NCBI GenBank assembly: GCA_964543855.1
Contig: CAZJAD010000002.1
Span: 1 to 64,000 of the forward strand
Reading direction: 5' to 3'
DNA: 64,000 bases
Origin: CAZJAD01 sp964543855
GTDB taxonomy: Bacteria; Electryoneota; RPQS01; DYHQ01
The notes beneath the pieces are model-generated. The model was not told the DNA's origin and did no database searches. It saw only the letters and a program-made list of their open reading frames with translations. Within the stretch, counting starts at the first letter, position 1. Each line of letters opens with the position of its first letter. Position numbers and translations under genes: made by a program. Of the stretch, positions 1-8,577 are shown in pieces.

Positions 1-1754
1 TCTATTCCGAGATTTTCGAGCGCAGGCAGGATGCGCCAGGAAGCATCCCAGAAACCGAACGCAGGACCCGTGTCGATGAGCATGGACTTTCCGTGCGGCG
101 CGCGAACGAGAATTGCGTCGCCGTTGCCGACATCAAGGAAGTACATTTCGGCGCGGGCGGTTCGCCACTGGACAACTTGTGGCCAAACGAGGGCATTCAG
201 GATAATCAATGCTCCGATGGACGCCTGCTTCCACTGGAATCGCTCGCGCTGAAACCAGGCGACGGCAAGCCCGAGATAGATTCCTGCCAAGGCGAGCGGC
301 GAGAGATAACCGGTCTGCAGACTTGCACCGGGAAGAGCTGAAAACCACTCGACGAAGATGTGCAGGAAATCCGCAAACGCATTGATCGTTGCTCCGACAG
401 ACGCGGCTACTGTATGCGAAATCGGGATGAGCGCAAGCAGGAAGATTTCCCACCAGAGCAAAAGAGCGAAGGCAGGAACCGCCACGAGGTTTGCCAGAAG
501 ACCCACGAGAGGAACTGTGCCGAAAACAGCCGCCAAGAGAGGGAGCGTGCCAATCTGCGCTCCGAGTGTCGCGAGACCAACATCCAGAATGGAACGCAAC
601 GAAGGCCTTGACAGAGTATCGAAGCCAAGGATCTTGACGGCGACGGCTCTGAGCCAAGTGTAAGTCAGGACCATTCCCAAGACGGCGAGGTAGGAGAGTT
701 GGAAACCGACATCCACCAAGTCCAGCGGTCTCCAGAGAAGCTCCAGAAACGCCGCGGCTCCGATGATGTTCAGAACCTGCGCCCTGCGATGGATCAGGTG
801 GCCGACCAGAAAGATGGAGCACATGATTCCCGCGCGCGTCAGCGAGGGAATGCCAAGTCCCAGGGCAACATAGAAGACGGTTGCAAACAGCGAGAGCCAG
901 ATGCGAAGCGTGAAGGGCACTGCGAAGATTGAGGCCGCCAGCCAGACCAATGAAGCGATCAATCCGACATTGAGACCGCTTAGAGCGAAGATGTGGCTGA
1001 GGCCTGTCGCCTTGATTTGCTGGTTGAATTCGCGTGAGAAACCAGAACGGTCACCGAGAAAAAGGGCTTTGCACAAGGAGGAGGCTTTGTCAGAAAGGTT
1101 GCTGTCTAGGGCGCGGGTGATGTCTCGCCGGAGGGAATGAATGATGCGTGCAGGCGTCGATTTCTTCGAAGGAACCACGAAGCACTGCGTGTTGTCTCCG
1201 ACATAGACATACGCCGCGATTCGCTCCATCAGGGCATTTCGGACATGGCCGATCTGTCCCGGAACGCGCGGATCCTCCGGGAGGCGCAAAGTGCCTTCGA
1301 CGGAGAGCCAATCGCCGGGTCGTAGTGTATCGAATGTGAGAAGACCGCGCACCTGCAACCTTAGCGATGTCACGCGCAGTGTATCTTCCGGCGCGATGAG
1401 AACCGCTCGAGAGAGCAGAAGCCTGTGGCGGGAAGCGCGATCCTCTTCCATGCGCACCACACAGCCGCAGACGGAGGCGTCTGAATGCTCGGAAACAAAC
1501 TCGGCAACAGCGCGTCGTTCGTTGCGTGCGATTGATTCCGTGCCTCGAACCAGACCCAGCATCACCACGAAAAGAGCGAGGGCGGCCAGAGACAGACCGT
1601 ACGGTGCACGAAACAAAAAGAGCACGCCGCTAAGGAGCAACGCGCTCGCGCTGAGGGCAAGAGCCGCACCGAGAGGAATATCTATGTAGAGCGCGGCGAC
1701 AATCCCGCCGATAAGAAATAGTGCTGCGATAAGGGCTGGTCGGGAACTGACCAT
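1..1754 (-). CDS. comEC: ComEC/Rec2 DNA-uptake channel protein (3' end cut by window edge)
   Basis: Inner-membrane channel that passes single-stranded DNA into the cytoplasm during competence. About 584 codons are visible and the frame stays open to the left edge. The N-terminal part has hydrophobic segments and a soluble DUF4131-like stretch. The Competence domain carries the hallmark GLSHIFALSGLNVG (around 960-1015), with N where many homologues have H. Many membrane segments follow. The last visible part starts the metallo-beta-lactamase-like domain (VGNGDAILVRAPHGK, IDTG) and stops before the HxHxDH metal motif would appear. The ATG at 1754 lies 4 bases after the stop of the FmdB gene, so the two are probably cotranscribed. 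Confidence 0.93.
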   Translation of the reverse strand, partial: MVSSRPALIAALFLIGGIVAALYIDIPLGAALALSASALLLSGVLFLFRAPYGLSLAALALFVVMLGLVRGTESIARNERRAVAEFVSEHSDASVCGCVVRMEEDRASRHRLLLSRAVLIAPEDTLRVTSLRLQVRGLLTFDTLRPGDWLSVEGTLRLPEDPRVPGQIGHVRNALMERIAAYVYVGDNTQCFVVPSKKSTPARIIHSLRRDITRALDSNLSDKASSLCKALFLGDRSGFSREFNQQIKATGLSHIFALSGLNVGLIASLVWLAASIFAVPFTLRIWLSLFATVFYVALGLGIPSLTRAGIMCSIFLVGHLIHRRAQVLNIIGAAAFLELLWRPLDLVDVGFQLSYLAVLGMVLTYTWLRAVAVKILGFDTLSRPSLRSILDVGLATLGAQIGTLPLLAAVFGTVPLVGLLANLVAVPAFALLLWWEIFLLALIPISHTVAASVGATINAFADFLHIFVEWFSALPGASLQTGYLSPLALAGIYLGLAVAWFQRERFQWKQASIGALIILNALVWPQVVQWRTARAEMYFLDVGNGDAILVRAPHGKSMLIDTGPAFGFWDASWRILPALENLGI

Positions 1755-1758
1755 TCGC

Positions 1759-1992
1759 CTAATGAGAATTGCTTGAGCACCCTGCACAGCTTGTGAGGTT
1801 GCAGGATGCACAACTGCTCGGTCCTGCCGAGGAAGAGAACTTCACTGCGCCACCAATCCCGAAAGCAGAAAACAGCCGATCCGCTTTCTGTGATTGGCAC
1901 TTTGGGCACGAAACGGTTTCAGGATGCGCTGAGGATACGAGCTCTTCGAATTTCTGTCCGCAGTCCCGGCAAATGTATTCGTAGATGGGCAT
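1759..1992 (-). CDS. FmdB-family zinc-ribbon protein
   Basis: Small protein of 77 residues with the FmdB/CxxC_CxxC_SSSS pattern. It starts MPIYEYICRDCG, and a second CPKC knuckle follows about 20 residues later. The four cysteines should bind one zinc. A Ser/Cys-rich tail (SSCASCNLTSCAGCSS) is typical of the family. FmdB was first named as a putative regulator, but the function of most members is unknown. It sits 7 bases after menG and 4 bases before comEC, which looks like operon packing rather than a functional link. Confidence 0.9.
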   Translation of the reverse strand: MPIYEYICRDCGQKFEELVSSAHPETVSCPKCQSQKADRLFSAFGIGGAVKFSSSAGPSSCASCNLTSCAGCSSNSH

Positions 1993-1999
1993 ACTTGAC

Positions 2000-2761
2000 T
2001 CACTTCCGGAGGATGAAAAGCGTCGCGACTCCTCCGGAGAGTTTCTCTGTCCCCGCGACCGTCCAACCGATCCGCGTCAGGCGCTCTGCAAGCTCGGCGG
2101 TTGTGGGAAAATCCCGAATGGAAATCCGAAGGTAATCGTACGCCCGCCCGTCGCCTGAAATGAGCGATCCGACTCGCTTCACAACCTGGGACAGGTAGAA
2201 CTTGAAGAACGGCTGAAAAATCGACGGGCGGTCGGGCGTGAATTCAAGAATGGCGCCTTTTCCACCGCGCCGCGTGACTCGGAAGAGCTCAGCCAGGCCG
2301 ACATCGAGTTGTCGAAAATTTCGAATTCCAAAGCCGACCATGACGCGGTCAAATGATTCCGAAGCAAACGGCAGCGGTTCCGCGCTGGCGTGAACGAATT
2401 GCAGTGTTGATTGAGGAAAATCGGCGAGTTTCGTCTCGGCGCGAGCGAGCATACTTTTGGCCGGGTCCAACAGGACGACGCGCGCGTCGGGGACTTCTCG
2501 GCAAACTGCGATCGCCATGTCTCCCGTTCCCGCCGCGCAGTCGAGAATCTCACAACCCGGAGAGATATCGAGCGCTTTGGCACATCGACGGCGCCATGAG
2601 ATGTCGAGACCGAGCGAGAGCAAGTGATTGAGCAGATCGTAGGTAGGCGAGATGGTGTGGAACATCTCGATGTTTCGCTCATCCGGCCCCAGCGATGATT
2701 CGACATCATGTCGAGAAAGCAGCGCGAGTTTGTCGATCGTTTCGGTTGTCAAAGCTTTCAC
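2000..2761 (-). CDS. menG: Demethylmenaquinone/ubiquinone C-methyltransferase (MenG/UbiE)
   Basis: SAM-dependent C-methyltransferase of the last steps of menaquinone (or ubiquinone) synthesis. It has 253 residues, and starts with GTG. Motif I is ILDCAAGTGDMAI (around residue 91), and the family patterns FD.VMVGFGIRNF and the N-terminal MF..ISPTYDLLNHLLSLGLD are clear. No other quinone genes are in the window, so whether the substrate is demethylmenaquinone or a ubiquinone precursor cannot be decided. Menaquinone is more likely for an FCB-type organism (inference). It lies 15 bases after cdsA. Confidence 0.92.
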   Translation of the reverse strand: MKALTTETIDKLALLSRHDVESSLGPDERNIEMFHTISPTYDLLNHLLSLGLDISWRRRCAKALDISPGCEILDCAAGTGDMAIAVCREVPDARVVLLDPAKSMLARAETKLADFPQSTLQFVHASAEPLPFASESFDRVMVGFGIRNFRQLDVGLAELFRVTRRGGKGAILEFTPDRPSIFQPFFKFYLSQVVKRVGSLISGDGRAYDYLRISIRDFPTTAELAERLTRIGWTVAGTEKLSGGVATLFILRK

Positions 2762-2776
2762 TCCAGACGCTCTGGG

Positions 2777-3586
2777 TCAGCGAACCAGAAGATAGAGATA
2801 GAGCGCCGGTGTCGCCAGGAAGAGACTGTCGAATCGGTCCAAGAGGCCTCCGTGTCCAGGAAGGAAACCGGATGTGTCCTTGATGCCTGCTTCGCGCTTC
2901 AGAAGCGATTCGAGCAGATCACCGACCTGACCAATGACGCCGACGATGATTGCGAAGGCGGCGATATCCCAGATGTTGAAATCGAAGATGCCGACGGCTT
3001 TGAACAGCAGGACAACCAGAGGGGCGGCCACGAAACCGGCGATCGCTCCTTCCCAGCTCTTGTTCGGGCTCGCCTCCGGCAACAGCTTATGCTTCCCGAT
3101 TGCGCTTCCGACCGCATAAGCGACCGTGTCCGTGATCCAAATACAAACGAACAGGACGAGAAGGAACCAACGACCGGCCGCAGGATTCAGGAGGTTATCG
3201 TAATCCCAAATCGTCCACCAGAGCGAGATGGGAATCACGACATAGACAATCCAGAGGGTCAGATGTCCCAGGTTGCGAAGCGGCGAGCGCGGAATGTTGA
3301 AGATTTGAACAGCGAAGAGTGCGAGGAGCACAACCAGAGCGAGGCACGCCGCGAGAGTGGTGCCGCCTGAGAACTGAAAGAACAGGATGGCGGCGGCGCT
3401 GAGCCATAGAGAAAAGAACGAGACCTTGGCGCCGACGCAGTCGCCCAAATACCTCCATTCACTTGCCGAGAGCAAAAGGATCAGAGAAATCAGGGCGCCG
3501 AGCAGAAGACCGCCAAGATAAAGAGACAACAGAAGGAGTGGTATGCCCCAGAGGGCGACCAGGAGTCGTTTCGGCAAATCGCCCAT
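2777..3586 (-). CDS. cdsA: Phosphatidate cytidylyltransferase
   Basis: Makes CDP-diacylglycerol from phosphatidic acid and CTP, the branch point of phospholipid synthesis at the inner membrane. It has 269 residues and about eight hydrophobic segments. The CDP-diacylglycerol signature lies near the C terminus: SLLKREAGIKDTSGFLPGHG followed by GLLDRFDS, with the conserved KR, KD, HGG and D residues. Length is normal for CdsA. It stands apart from dxr, although in many bacteria cdsA sits next to dxr and rseP; here those two are at 50-52 kb. Confidence 0.95.
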   Translation of the reverse strand: MGDLPKRLLVALWGIPLLLLSLYLGGLLLGALISLILLLSASEWRYLGDCVGAKVSFFSLWLSAAAILFFQFSGGTTLAACLALVVLLALFAVQIFNIPRSPLRNLGHLTLWIVYVVIPISLWWTIWDYDNLLNPAAGRWFLLVLFVCIWITDTVAYAVGSAIGKHKLLPEASPNKSWEGAIAGFVAAPLVVLLFKAVGIFDFNIWDIAAFAIIVGVIGQVGDLLESLLKREAGIKDTSGFLPGHGGLLDRFDSLFLATPALYLYLLVR

Positions 3587-3592
3587 CGCGGC

Positions 3593-5755
3593 TTATCGTC
3601 CTTGCCTTCCCAAGAGTGTTTCTTCCGGTGGAGGCCAGCCGGGCTCTTCGCCACCTTCAGCGCCCTCCCCTTCGCCAGCGGGTCCGGTGGGCAGAAGTCC
3701 TTCCTGAGTCGATGCGGCCAGCTTGGTCGTGTCGAGTCGGTCTGTCAGCGTCGTGGAAAAAGCCGAGTCAGGATAGAGAGAAATGAGATGTTGGTAGACC
3801 GCCTTGGCTAATTCCTTATCCTTGAGTCGGTGTTCGTACAGATAGGCTTTGGCGAAGAGCACTTTCGGATAGTAGGGCCATTGCGGATCCGCTGTCATCA
3901 GCGACTCCAAAGCGACCAAGAGAGAATCCGGGGATTCAGCGGAATCGACGATGCTTTTTTCGAGACTCAGATATTTCTCACGAAGCGTATCGGGAGGAGC
4001 TGATTTCAAGGGAAGACCGAGGGCCTCGCGCGCTCGATTCTCAGCTCCCAGTGGAATTCCCTCGGTGACGAGGGCGGTCTGGTAGTACCGCTCAATGACT
4101 TCGTCACTGGCTCCGCGCTGAGCCGCCAGATGAGCAAGCATCATGTTTGCTCGCCAGCGCGTCGACAGGTCAAATGTATCTTTCGCCGCTATCTCGAAAT
4201 AGTAGAAAGCCGAATCCGCATCTTTCAGATCGTAGAAGTAGAATTCACCAATATGGAAAAGCGTTTTTTGCAGGTCTCCCTTGGCCGTCAGCAGGTCTTC
4301 GAGAGTCAGTTGCTTGTCTCCGGATGCCGTAGCATTTCCTGACACTTCCTCCGGTGCGGCACCTTCGCTCTCGAGAGAGTCTTTGCCAATCTGATCCTCA
4401 ACGGGTGGCGGCGCGCTATCCGATGCCGCGGGATTGGACGGCTCAGAAGGTAGGGTTTCTTCGTTCGGCACCGACGGACTGCCGAGAGTGTCGTCTTCGA
4501 GCGTGATTTGATATGACGAATCCTGCTGGACTTCAGTCAGGGAATTGACCGGTGCACTGTCGGGAGCGGCTGAATCGGGTGGAATGAGCAGAGAGCCTTC
4601 GTCCTTGGGAGCAGAGTGCCTCAGGACGGAATCAACGAATTGAATCTGTGACTCGATGTCGGCTTTTTGCTGGAAGAACGCGAGTCCACGATTCAACTGC
4701 CGGACTTCGGCACTCGCTGAATCCGCCAGCCCGCCCTTCCCCGCTCCTTTGGCGCTGTCGAAATAAGCGGCGCTGGTCGGGAGATCGCGATAATGATCAC
4801 GGTAAATGAGTCCCAGACGGAAGAACGCTTCGGCAGCCTCCTCACCTCCGGGATTCGAGCGAATGTATTCCCGGTAGAGTCGAGTCGCTTCGTCGTAGTC
4901 TGCCTTGCTGGCGGCGATGTTGGCCAAGGTGAGGTCAATGCCCGACGAGTAGTCCTGGAATCGGATATCCCTTTTCAGACGATTGAGGAGATCCAAGGCT
5001 CCTTCGATGTCTCCCAGTTCTGCCGTGCATCGCCCGGCTTCGACCAAGGCCAAATAGACGAGGTCGCGGGGCGGTCTCAGTCTCGGGATCCGTTCGAAGG
5101 TGGCTTTGGCCTCCTCGAACTCCTTACGCAGATACAAGCAGCGTCCGAGCATATAGAGCGATTCTGAGTGCGGGACTTTCTTTCGATACTTCTGGGCGGC
5201 GAGTCGATAGGCGTCGGCCGCGTCGCCGTAGCGTTTGGCATCGAAGTGGATATTGCCGAGGAGAAAAGCCCCTCGCGCCCGGAATGCCTTGCCCTCGGAC
5301 GATGCCAGCAATTGTTGAAGAACCAGCAGTGCCTCGTCGGTTCGCTTCATCTTCACCATGGTTTCGGCGAGCCACAGCTTCGCTTCAGGAATCAGCTTGC
5401 TTCTGGGATAATTGCTGATAAGCTCCTCGAACTTGCGCTGAGCCTGTGGGTATTCGCTCGATTGATAGTACGCTTTGCCCATCAGGAGAAGGCAATTGTC
5501 CACCCAACGGCTTTTCGGGTACAGTTCCAGGAGGCGGGCGCCGGTCTCGATGCACTTCCTGTAATTCTGAACATCCCGCGAGTGACCTTCGCTCACATTG
5601 CGATTGGCGCGCTCACCCGCCTGAAAGTGCCTCTTGGCGTTATAGAAAGTGTTGTAGTAAGCGCACCCATCCACGAGAAGGAGCAGCCATCCGAGAGCGA
5701 GGAGCCCAGCCACCAAGAGTACTGAGCGAGATATGTTGTGACTCATCACCTGCAT
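3593..5755 (-). CDS. Large TPR lipoprotein with N-terminal CAYYNTFYNA motif
   Basis: Probable outer-membrane or periplasmic lipoprotein of 720 residues. The start chosen is the ATG at 5755, after the sirtuin stop. The signal peptide ends LLLLVDGC (Cys31), followed directly by AYYNTFYNAKRHF. Residues about 40-370 are TPR-like helical repeats (for example the YPQAQRKFEELISNYPRSK type seen in YbgF/BamD proteins). A Ser/Pro/Asp/Glu-rich low-complexity linker covers about 380-490. A second TPR block runs to about 690, and the tail is Pro/Gly/Glu-rich. The exact role is unknown. TPR lipoproteins of this kind often scaffold envelope machines, but nothing here fixes a partner. Confidence 0.75.
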   Translation of the reverse strand: MQVMSHNISRSVLLVAGLLALGWLLLLVDGCAYYNTFYNAKRHFQAGERANRNVSEGHSRDVQNYRKCIETGARLLELYPKSRWVDNCLLLMGKAYYQSSEYPQAQRKFEELISNYPRSKLIPEAKLWLAETMVKMKRTDEALLVLQQLLASSEGKAFRARGAFLLGNIHFDAKRYGDAADAYRLAAQKYRKKVPHSESLYMLGRCLYLRKEFEEAKATFERIPRLRPPRDLVYLALVEAGRCTAELGDIEGALDLLNRLKRDIRFQDYSSGIDLTLANIAASKADYDEATRLYREYIRSNPGGEEAAEAFFRLGLIYRDHYRDLPTSAAYFDSAKGAGKGGLADSASAEVRQLNRGLAFFQQKADIESQIQFVDSVLRHSAPKDEGSLLIPPDSAAPDSAPVNSLTEVQQDSSYQITLEDDTLGSPSVPNEETLPSEPSNPAASDSAPPPVEDQIGKDSLESEGAAPEEVSGNATASGDKQLTLEDLLTAKGDLQKTLFHIGEFYFYDLKDADSAFYYFEIAAKDTFDLSTRWRANMMLAHLAAQRGASDEVIERYYQTALVTEGIPLGAENRAREALGLPLKSAPPDTLREKYLSLEKSIVDSAESPDSLLVALESLMTADPQWPYYPKVLFAKAYLYEHRLKDKELAKAVYQHLISLYPDSAFSTTLTDRLDTTKLAASTQEGLLPTGPAGEGEGAEGGEEPGWPPPEETLLGRQGR

Positions 5756-5762
5756 TTTGATC

Positions 5763-6506
5763 TCATGTGGCTCTTTCGGCTCGCCATTGGACAAGGAGCT
5801 CCGGGAGAATCTGGCCAGACGGCCCTTCGAGGTACAGGTCTACTGAGGGAGTCAAGGCTGTTGGCGCCACATTAATCTCGATGAGATAAGCCCCGCTGGC
5901 GCGGGCGAGTTCCGGTAAGGAGGCCGCGGGATGAACGAGGGCGGATGTTCCGACGGAGAGAAAAAGGTCGGCACTTTCGGCTGCAGCGAAGGCTTGATTG
6001 ATAGCCTGCGGCGGCAACATCTCGCCGAACCACACGACATCCGGGCGAAGGATTCCCCCGCAAGCACATGAGGGGACCTTGTCCTTAAAGTTAACTTCTT
6101 CGGCTTCATAGACGTTCCCACAGTCCAGGCAGCGATTGCGCATGATGTTCCCATGGAGTTCAATCACTCGGCGACTGCCTGCGCGCTTATGGAGGCCATC
6201 GACATTCTGCGTGATGAGACCGAAGTTGTCATGCGTCTTCTCCCATTCGGCCAGAGCGACATGCCCCGGATTGGGCTTAACAGATGAGATGATGTTTCGC
6301 CGATACTGGTACCATTCCCAGACAAGTTCGGGGTTTCTCATAAACGCTTGAAAATTGGCGAGTTCCTCTGCTCTGAACTTGCTCCAAAGCCCGTCTTCGC
6401 CCCGGAAAGTGGGCACGCCGCTTTCAGCGGAGACACCGGCGCCGGTTAATACACTAATACTGATGGAGTTGCGCAGGGCGGTTCGAGCGGATTCTGTGAG
6501 ATGCAT
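5763..6506 (-). CDS. cobB: NAD-dependent sirtuin deacylase (CobB type)
   Basis: Removes acyl groups from lysines using NAD+. It has 247 residues from the ATG at 6506, which has AAAAGG upstream; an in-frame TTG at 6533 would put the start inside the rpsT promoter and is less likely. Motifs: LTGAGVSAESGVPTFRG, TQNVDGLH, the catalytic ELHG histidine, a zinc ribbon (CLDCG with CACGG) and SVGTS. A Y-x-x-R pair (YQYRR, before the TQNVDG motif) matches the class III pocket that favours succinyl and malonyl lysine, so desuccinylase activity is expected (inference). It is divergent from rpsT. Confidence 0.93.
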   Translation of the reverse strand: MHLTESARTALRNSISISVLTGAGVSAESGVPTFRGEDGLWSKFRAEELANFQAFMRNPELVWEWYQYRRNIISSVKPNPGHVALAEWEKTHDNFGLITQNVDGLHKRAGSRRVIELHGNIMRNRCLDCGNVYEAEEVNFKDKVPSCACGGILRPDVVWFGEMLPPQAINQAFAAAESADLFLSVGTSALVHPAASLPELARASGAYLIEINVAPTALTPSVDLYLEGPSGQILPELLVQWRAERAT

Positions 6507-6522
6507 GTTCTGCCTTTTCTGC

Positions 6523-6551
6523 TTGACAATCAAGGGTATTTTTCTTATATT
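6523..6551 (+). promoter_or_regulatory. Near-consensus sigma70-type promoter of rpsT
   Basis: TTGACA at 6523-6528, a 17-base spacer, then TATATT at 6546-6551. The predicted transcript start is near 6558, about 100 bases before the rpsT ATG. The -35 lies just upstream of the sirtuin start on the opposite strand. Confidence 0.8.
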
Positions 6552-6661
6552 TGGGCTTCGAACCCGGGCACTGCAGCCGGGCCAAAGAATGCCGCTGAGT
6601 GGGGCGTCAACAAGTCGGTCGGCGCAGTGTTCATCCTTGTTAGTTCACGAAATGCCATAGT

Positions 6662-6919
6662 ATGCCACAACACAGATCCTGTAAGAAACGAATGCGCACC
6701 AGTGCTGCTTCACGACTTCGGAATCGCGCGTACCGATCTGCGATGAGGACGACGGAGAAGAATGTGCTGGCCGCGAAGAACCGGGCTGACGCGGAAGAAG
6801 CTCTGCGAGCGGCGAACAGAGTGCTCGACCGGCTTGCTGCCAAAGGGGTCATGCATCCCAACACTTCCGCGAATCACAAGTCGAAATTGGCCCGCTATGT
6901 ACGAAGTCTGACTCTTTAG
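6662..6919 (+). CDS. rpsT: 30S ribosomal protein S20
   Basis: Primary 16S rRNA-binding protein of the small subunit; 85 residues, the usual length. It starts MPQHRSCKKRMRTS and carries the family pattern RLRNRAYRSAMRT, then AEEALRAANRVLDRLAAKG and the HPNTSANHKSKLARYV tail. It is very basic and helical. It is the only protein gene on the plus strand in this window and a one-gene transcription unit, with promoter at 6523-6551 and terminator at 6941-7002. No clear Shine-Dalgarno precedes the ATG, so the roughly 100-base leader may hold S20 feedback control (inference; known for E. coli rpsT). Confidence 0.95.
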   Translation: MPQHRSCKKRMRTSAASRLRNRAYRSAMRTTEKNVLAAKNRADAEEALRAANRVLDRLAAKGVMHPNTSANHKSKLARYVRSLTL

Positions 6920-6940
6920 ATTTTATCGTTTTTCCCCGCC

Positions 6941-7002
6941 GAGCCGGTGTGACCGTGGCGAAATTTTCCCTCTTGCCAAGGTTAAGCACCGGCTCTTTGT
7001 TT
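6941..7002 (+). terminator. Intrinsic terminator of rpsT
   Basis: GAGCCGGTG (6941-6949) pairs perfectly with CACCGGCTC (6987-6995). Inside it, ACCGTGGC (6952-6959) pairs 7 of 8 with GCCAAGGT (6975-6982), giving one long stem. TTTGTTT follows at 6996-7002. The T run is on the plus-strand side only, so this serves rpsT rather than the convergent guaB. Confidence 0.85.
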
Positions 7003-7021
7003 ATCCGGGATCGTGCCGGGG

Positions 7022-8500
7022 CTATTGCGTCGAGAAGCTTGCCGGCAGTTCGTAGTTCGGCGCTTCGCGGGTGACGGCGATATCGTGCGGGTGACTTTCC
7101 AGAAGTCCGGCTGATGAGATTTTCATGAGCTGTGTGTCCTTCTTCATCTGCCGGATCGTCGTGACACCACAGTAGCCCATCGCGGATCGCAACCCTCCCA
7201 TGAGTTGGAAGACCGTGTCGGCCAGGCGACCTTTGTACGGCACGCGGCCCTCGATGCCTTCCGGCACGAGTTTTGGATCTGTTTCCGCCTGGAAGTAGCG
7301 ATCCGCCGCGCCTTCACGCATCGCCCCAATGGATCCCATCCCCCGGAAGGTTTTGTAGCTCCTCCCTTCGTAGAGAATCATCTCGCCCGGGCCTTCTTCC
7401 GTTCCGGCAAAGAGACTTCCCACCATCACGGAATCAGCACCGGCGGCAATTGCCTTGGCAAGGTCACCGGAATAGCGGACACCGCCATCCGCGATCAGAG
7501 GGACTTCACGCGGCTCAAGCACGGCTACGCATTCGAGAATCGCTGAGATCTGAGGGACTCCAACCCCTGCGATGACGCGCGTCGTGCAAATCGAGCCCGG
7601 ACCGACACCCACTTTGATTGCGCTGGCACCGGCGTCGACCAGTTCCAAGGCGGCCTGAGCGGTGACAACATTGCCCGCAATAAGCTCGAGTGTTGGATGG
7701 TGAGCGCGGGCTTCTTTGACGGTGCGGATGACATTGGCTGAGTGGCCATGAGCGGAGTCAACGACGATGACATCGACTCCGGCGTCCACCAGCACAGCGA
7801 CCCGTTCGAGAGTATCCGGACGAACTCCGACGGCCGCGCCGACACGAAGCCGGCCCTGCTCATCCTTGCAGGCGTGGGGAAACAGGAGCCGCTTCTGAAT
7901 GTCTTTGACGGTGATAAGCCCCGCCAGGCGTCCAGCGCTGTCAACCAAGAGCAGCTTTTCGATACGGTGTTTTTGGAGGATCGATTCGGCTTCGGCCAGC
8001 GGCGTCCCGACTGACGCCGTGACGAGACGCTCCCGAGGGGTCATGACCGCGGAGATTTGCAGAGTCTCGTCGCGCTCGAAGCGGAGATCACGATGCGTGA
8101 CAATGCCGACCAATTTCTCGTCGTCGACAATCGGAATACCGCTGATGCCGTGTCTTTGCATGAGCTGGAGGGCGTCGGAGATTCTGGCGATTGGAGGCAA
8201 GGTGTAGGGTTTAGCGATAATCGCTGATTCGGAGCGCTTCACTCGATCCACCTGGTCAGCCTGCTCGCGAGGCGACATGTTCTTGTGGATGATGCCGATG
8301 CCGCCCTCGCGGGCGATGGCGATGGCCAACGCCGCTTCCGTGACGGTATCCATGGCCGCCGAAACCAGCGGGATGTTCATTTCGATGTTTCGGGTCAAGC
8401 GTGTGCGAAGATCGACCTGCGTGGGGAGCACATCCGACTTGCGCGGTACCAGGAGTACATCGTCGAAGGTGAAGCCTTCACCGATAATCTTTTCAGACAT
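7022..8500 (-). CDS. guaB: Inosine-5'-monophosphate dehydrogenase
   Basis: Oxidises IMP to XMP with NAD+, the committed step of GMP synthesis. It has 492 residues, the normal length. N-terminal barrel half: [13 protein letters not shown]. Two CBS domains occupy roughly residues 90-210. The catalytic cysteine loop is [20 protein letters not shown], followed by [10 protein letters not shown] and the flap region with GSIGAMREG. It is convergent with rpsT and lies 77 bases after the GH2-like gene, so it may be at the end of the operon that begins upstream. Confidence 0.97.
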   Translation of the reverse strand: MSEKIIGEGFTFDDVLLVPRKSDVLPTQVDLRTRLTRNIEMNIPLVSAAMDTVTEAALAIAIAREGGIGIIHKNMSPREQADQVDRVKRSESAIIAKPYTLPPIARISDALQLMQRHGISGIPIVDDEKLVGIVTHRDLRFERDETLQISAVMTPRERLVTASVGTPLAEAESILQKHRIEKLLLVDSAGRLAGLITVKDIQKRLLFPHACKDEQGRLRVGAAVGVRPDTLERVAVLVDAGVDVIVVDSAHGHSANVIRTVKEARAHHPTLELIAGNVVTAQAALELVDAGASAIKVGVGPGSICTTRVIAGVGVPQISAILECVAVLEPREVPLIADGGVRYSGDLAKAIAAGADSVMVGSLFAGTEEGPGEMILYEGRSYKTFRGMGSIGAMREGAADRYFQAETDPKLVPEGIEGRVPYKGRLADTVFQLMGGLRSAMGYCGVTTIRQMKKDTQLMKISSAGLLESHPHDIAVTREAPNYELPASFSTQ

Positions 8501-8577
8501 GATAAGACTCGCAATCTATTTGTCCACAGTCAATCGATGGAATCTCTGCGACGGATTTCATGCGCGGGGCAGTTATG

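Noticed and set aside
133..822. 229-codon minus-strand open frame inside comEC
   Set aside because: The comEC frame over the same bases has the competence-domain motif and runs unbroken from 1754 to the edge; the other frame is Arg/Ser/Pro-rich without motifs.
6941..7002. Terminator for guaB
   Set aside because: The T run is on the plus-strand side; on the minus strand the stem is followed by GC-rich sequence.
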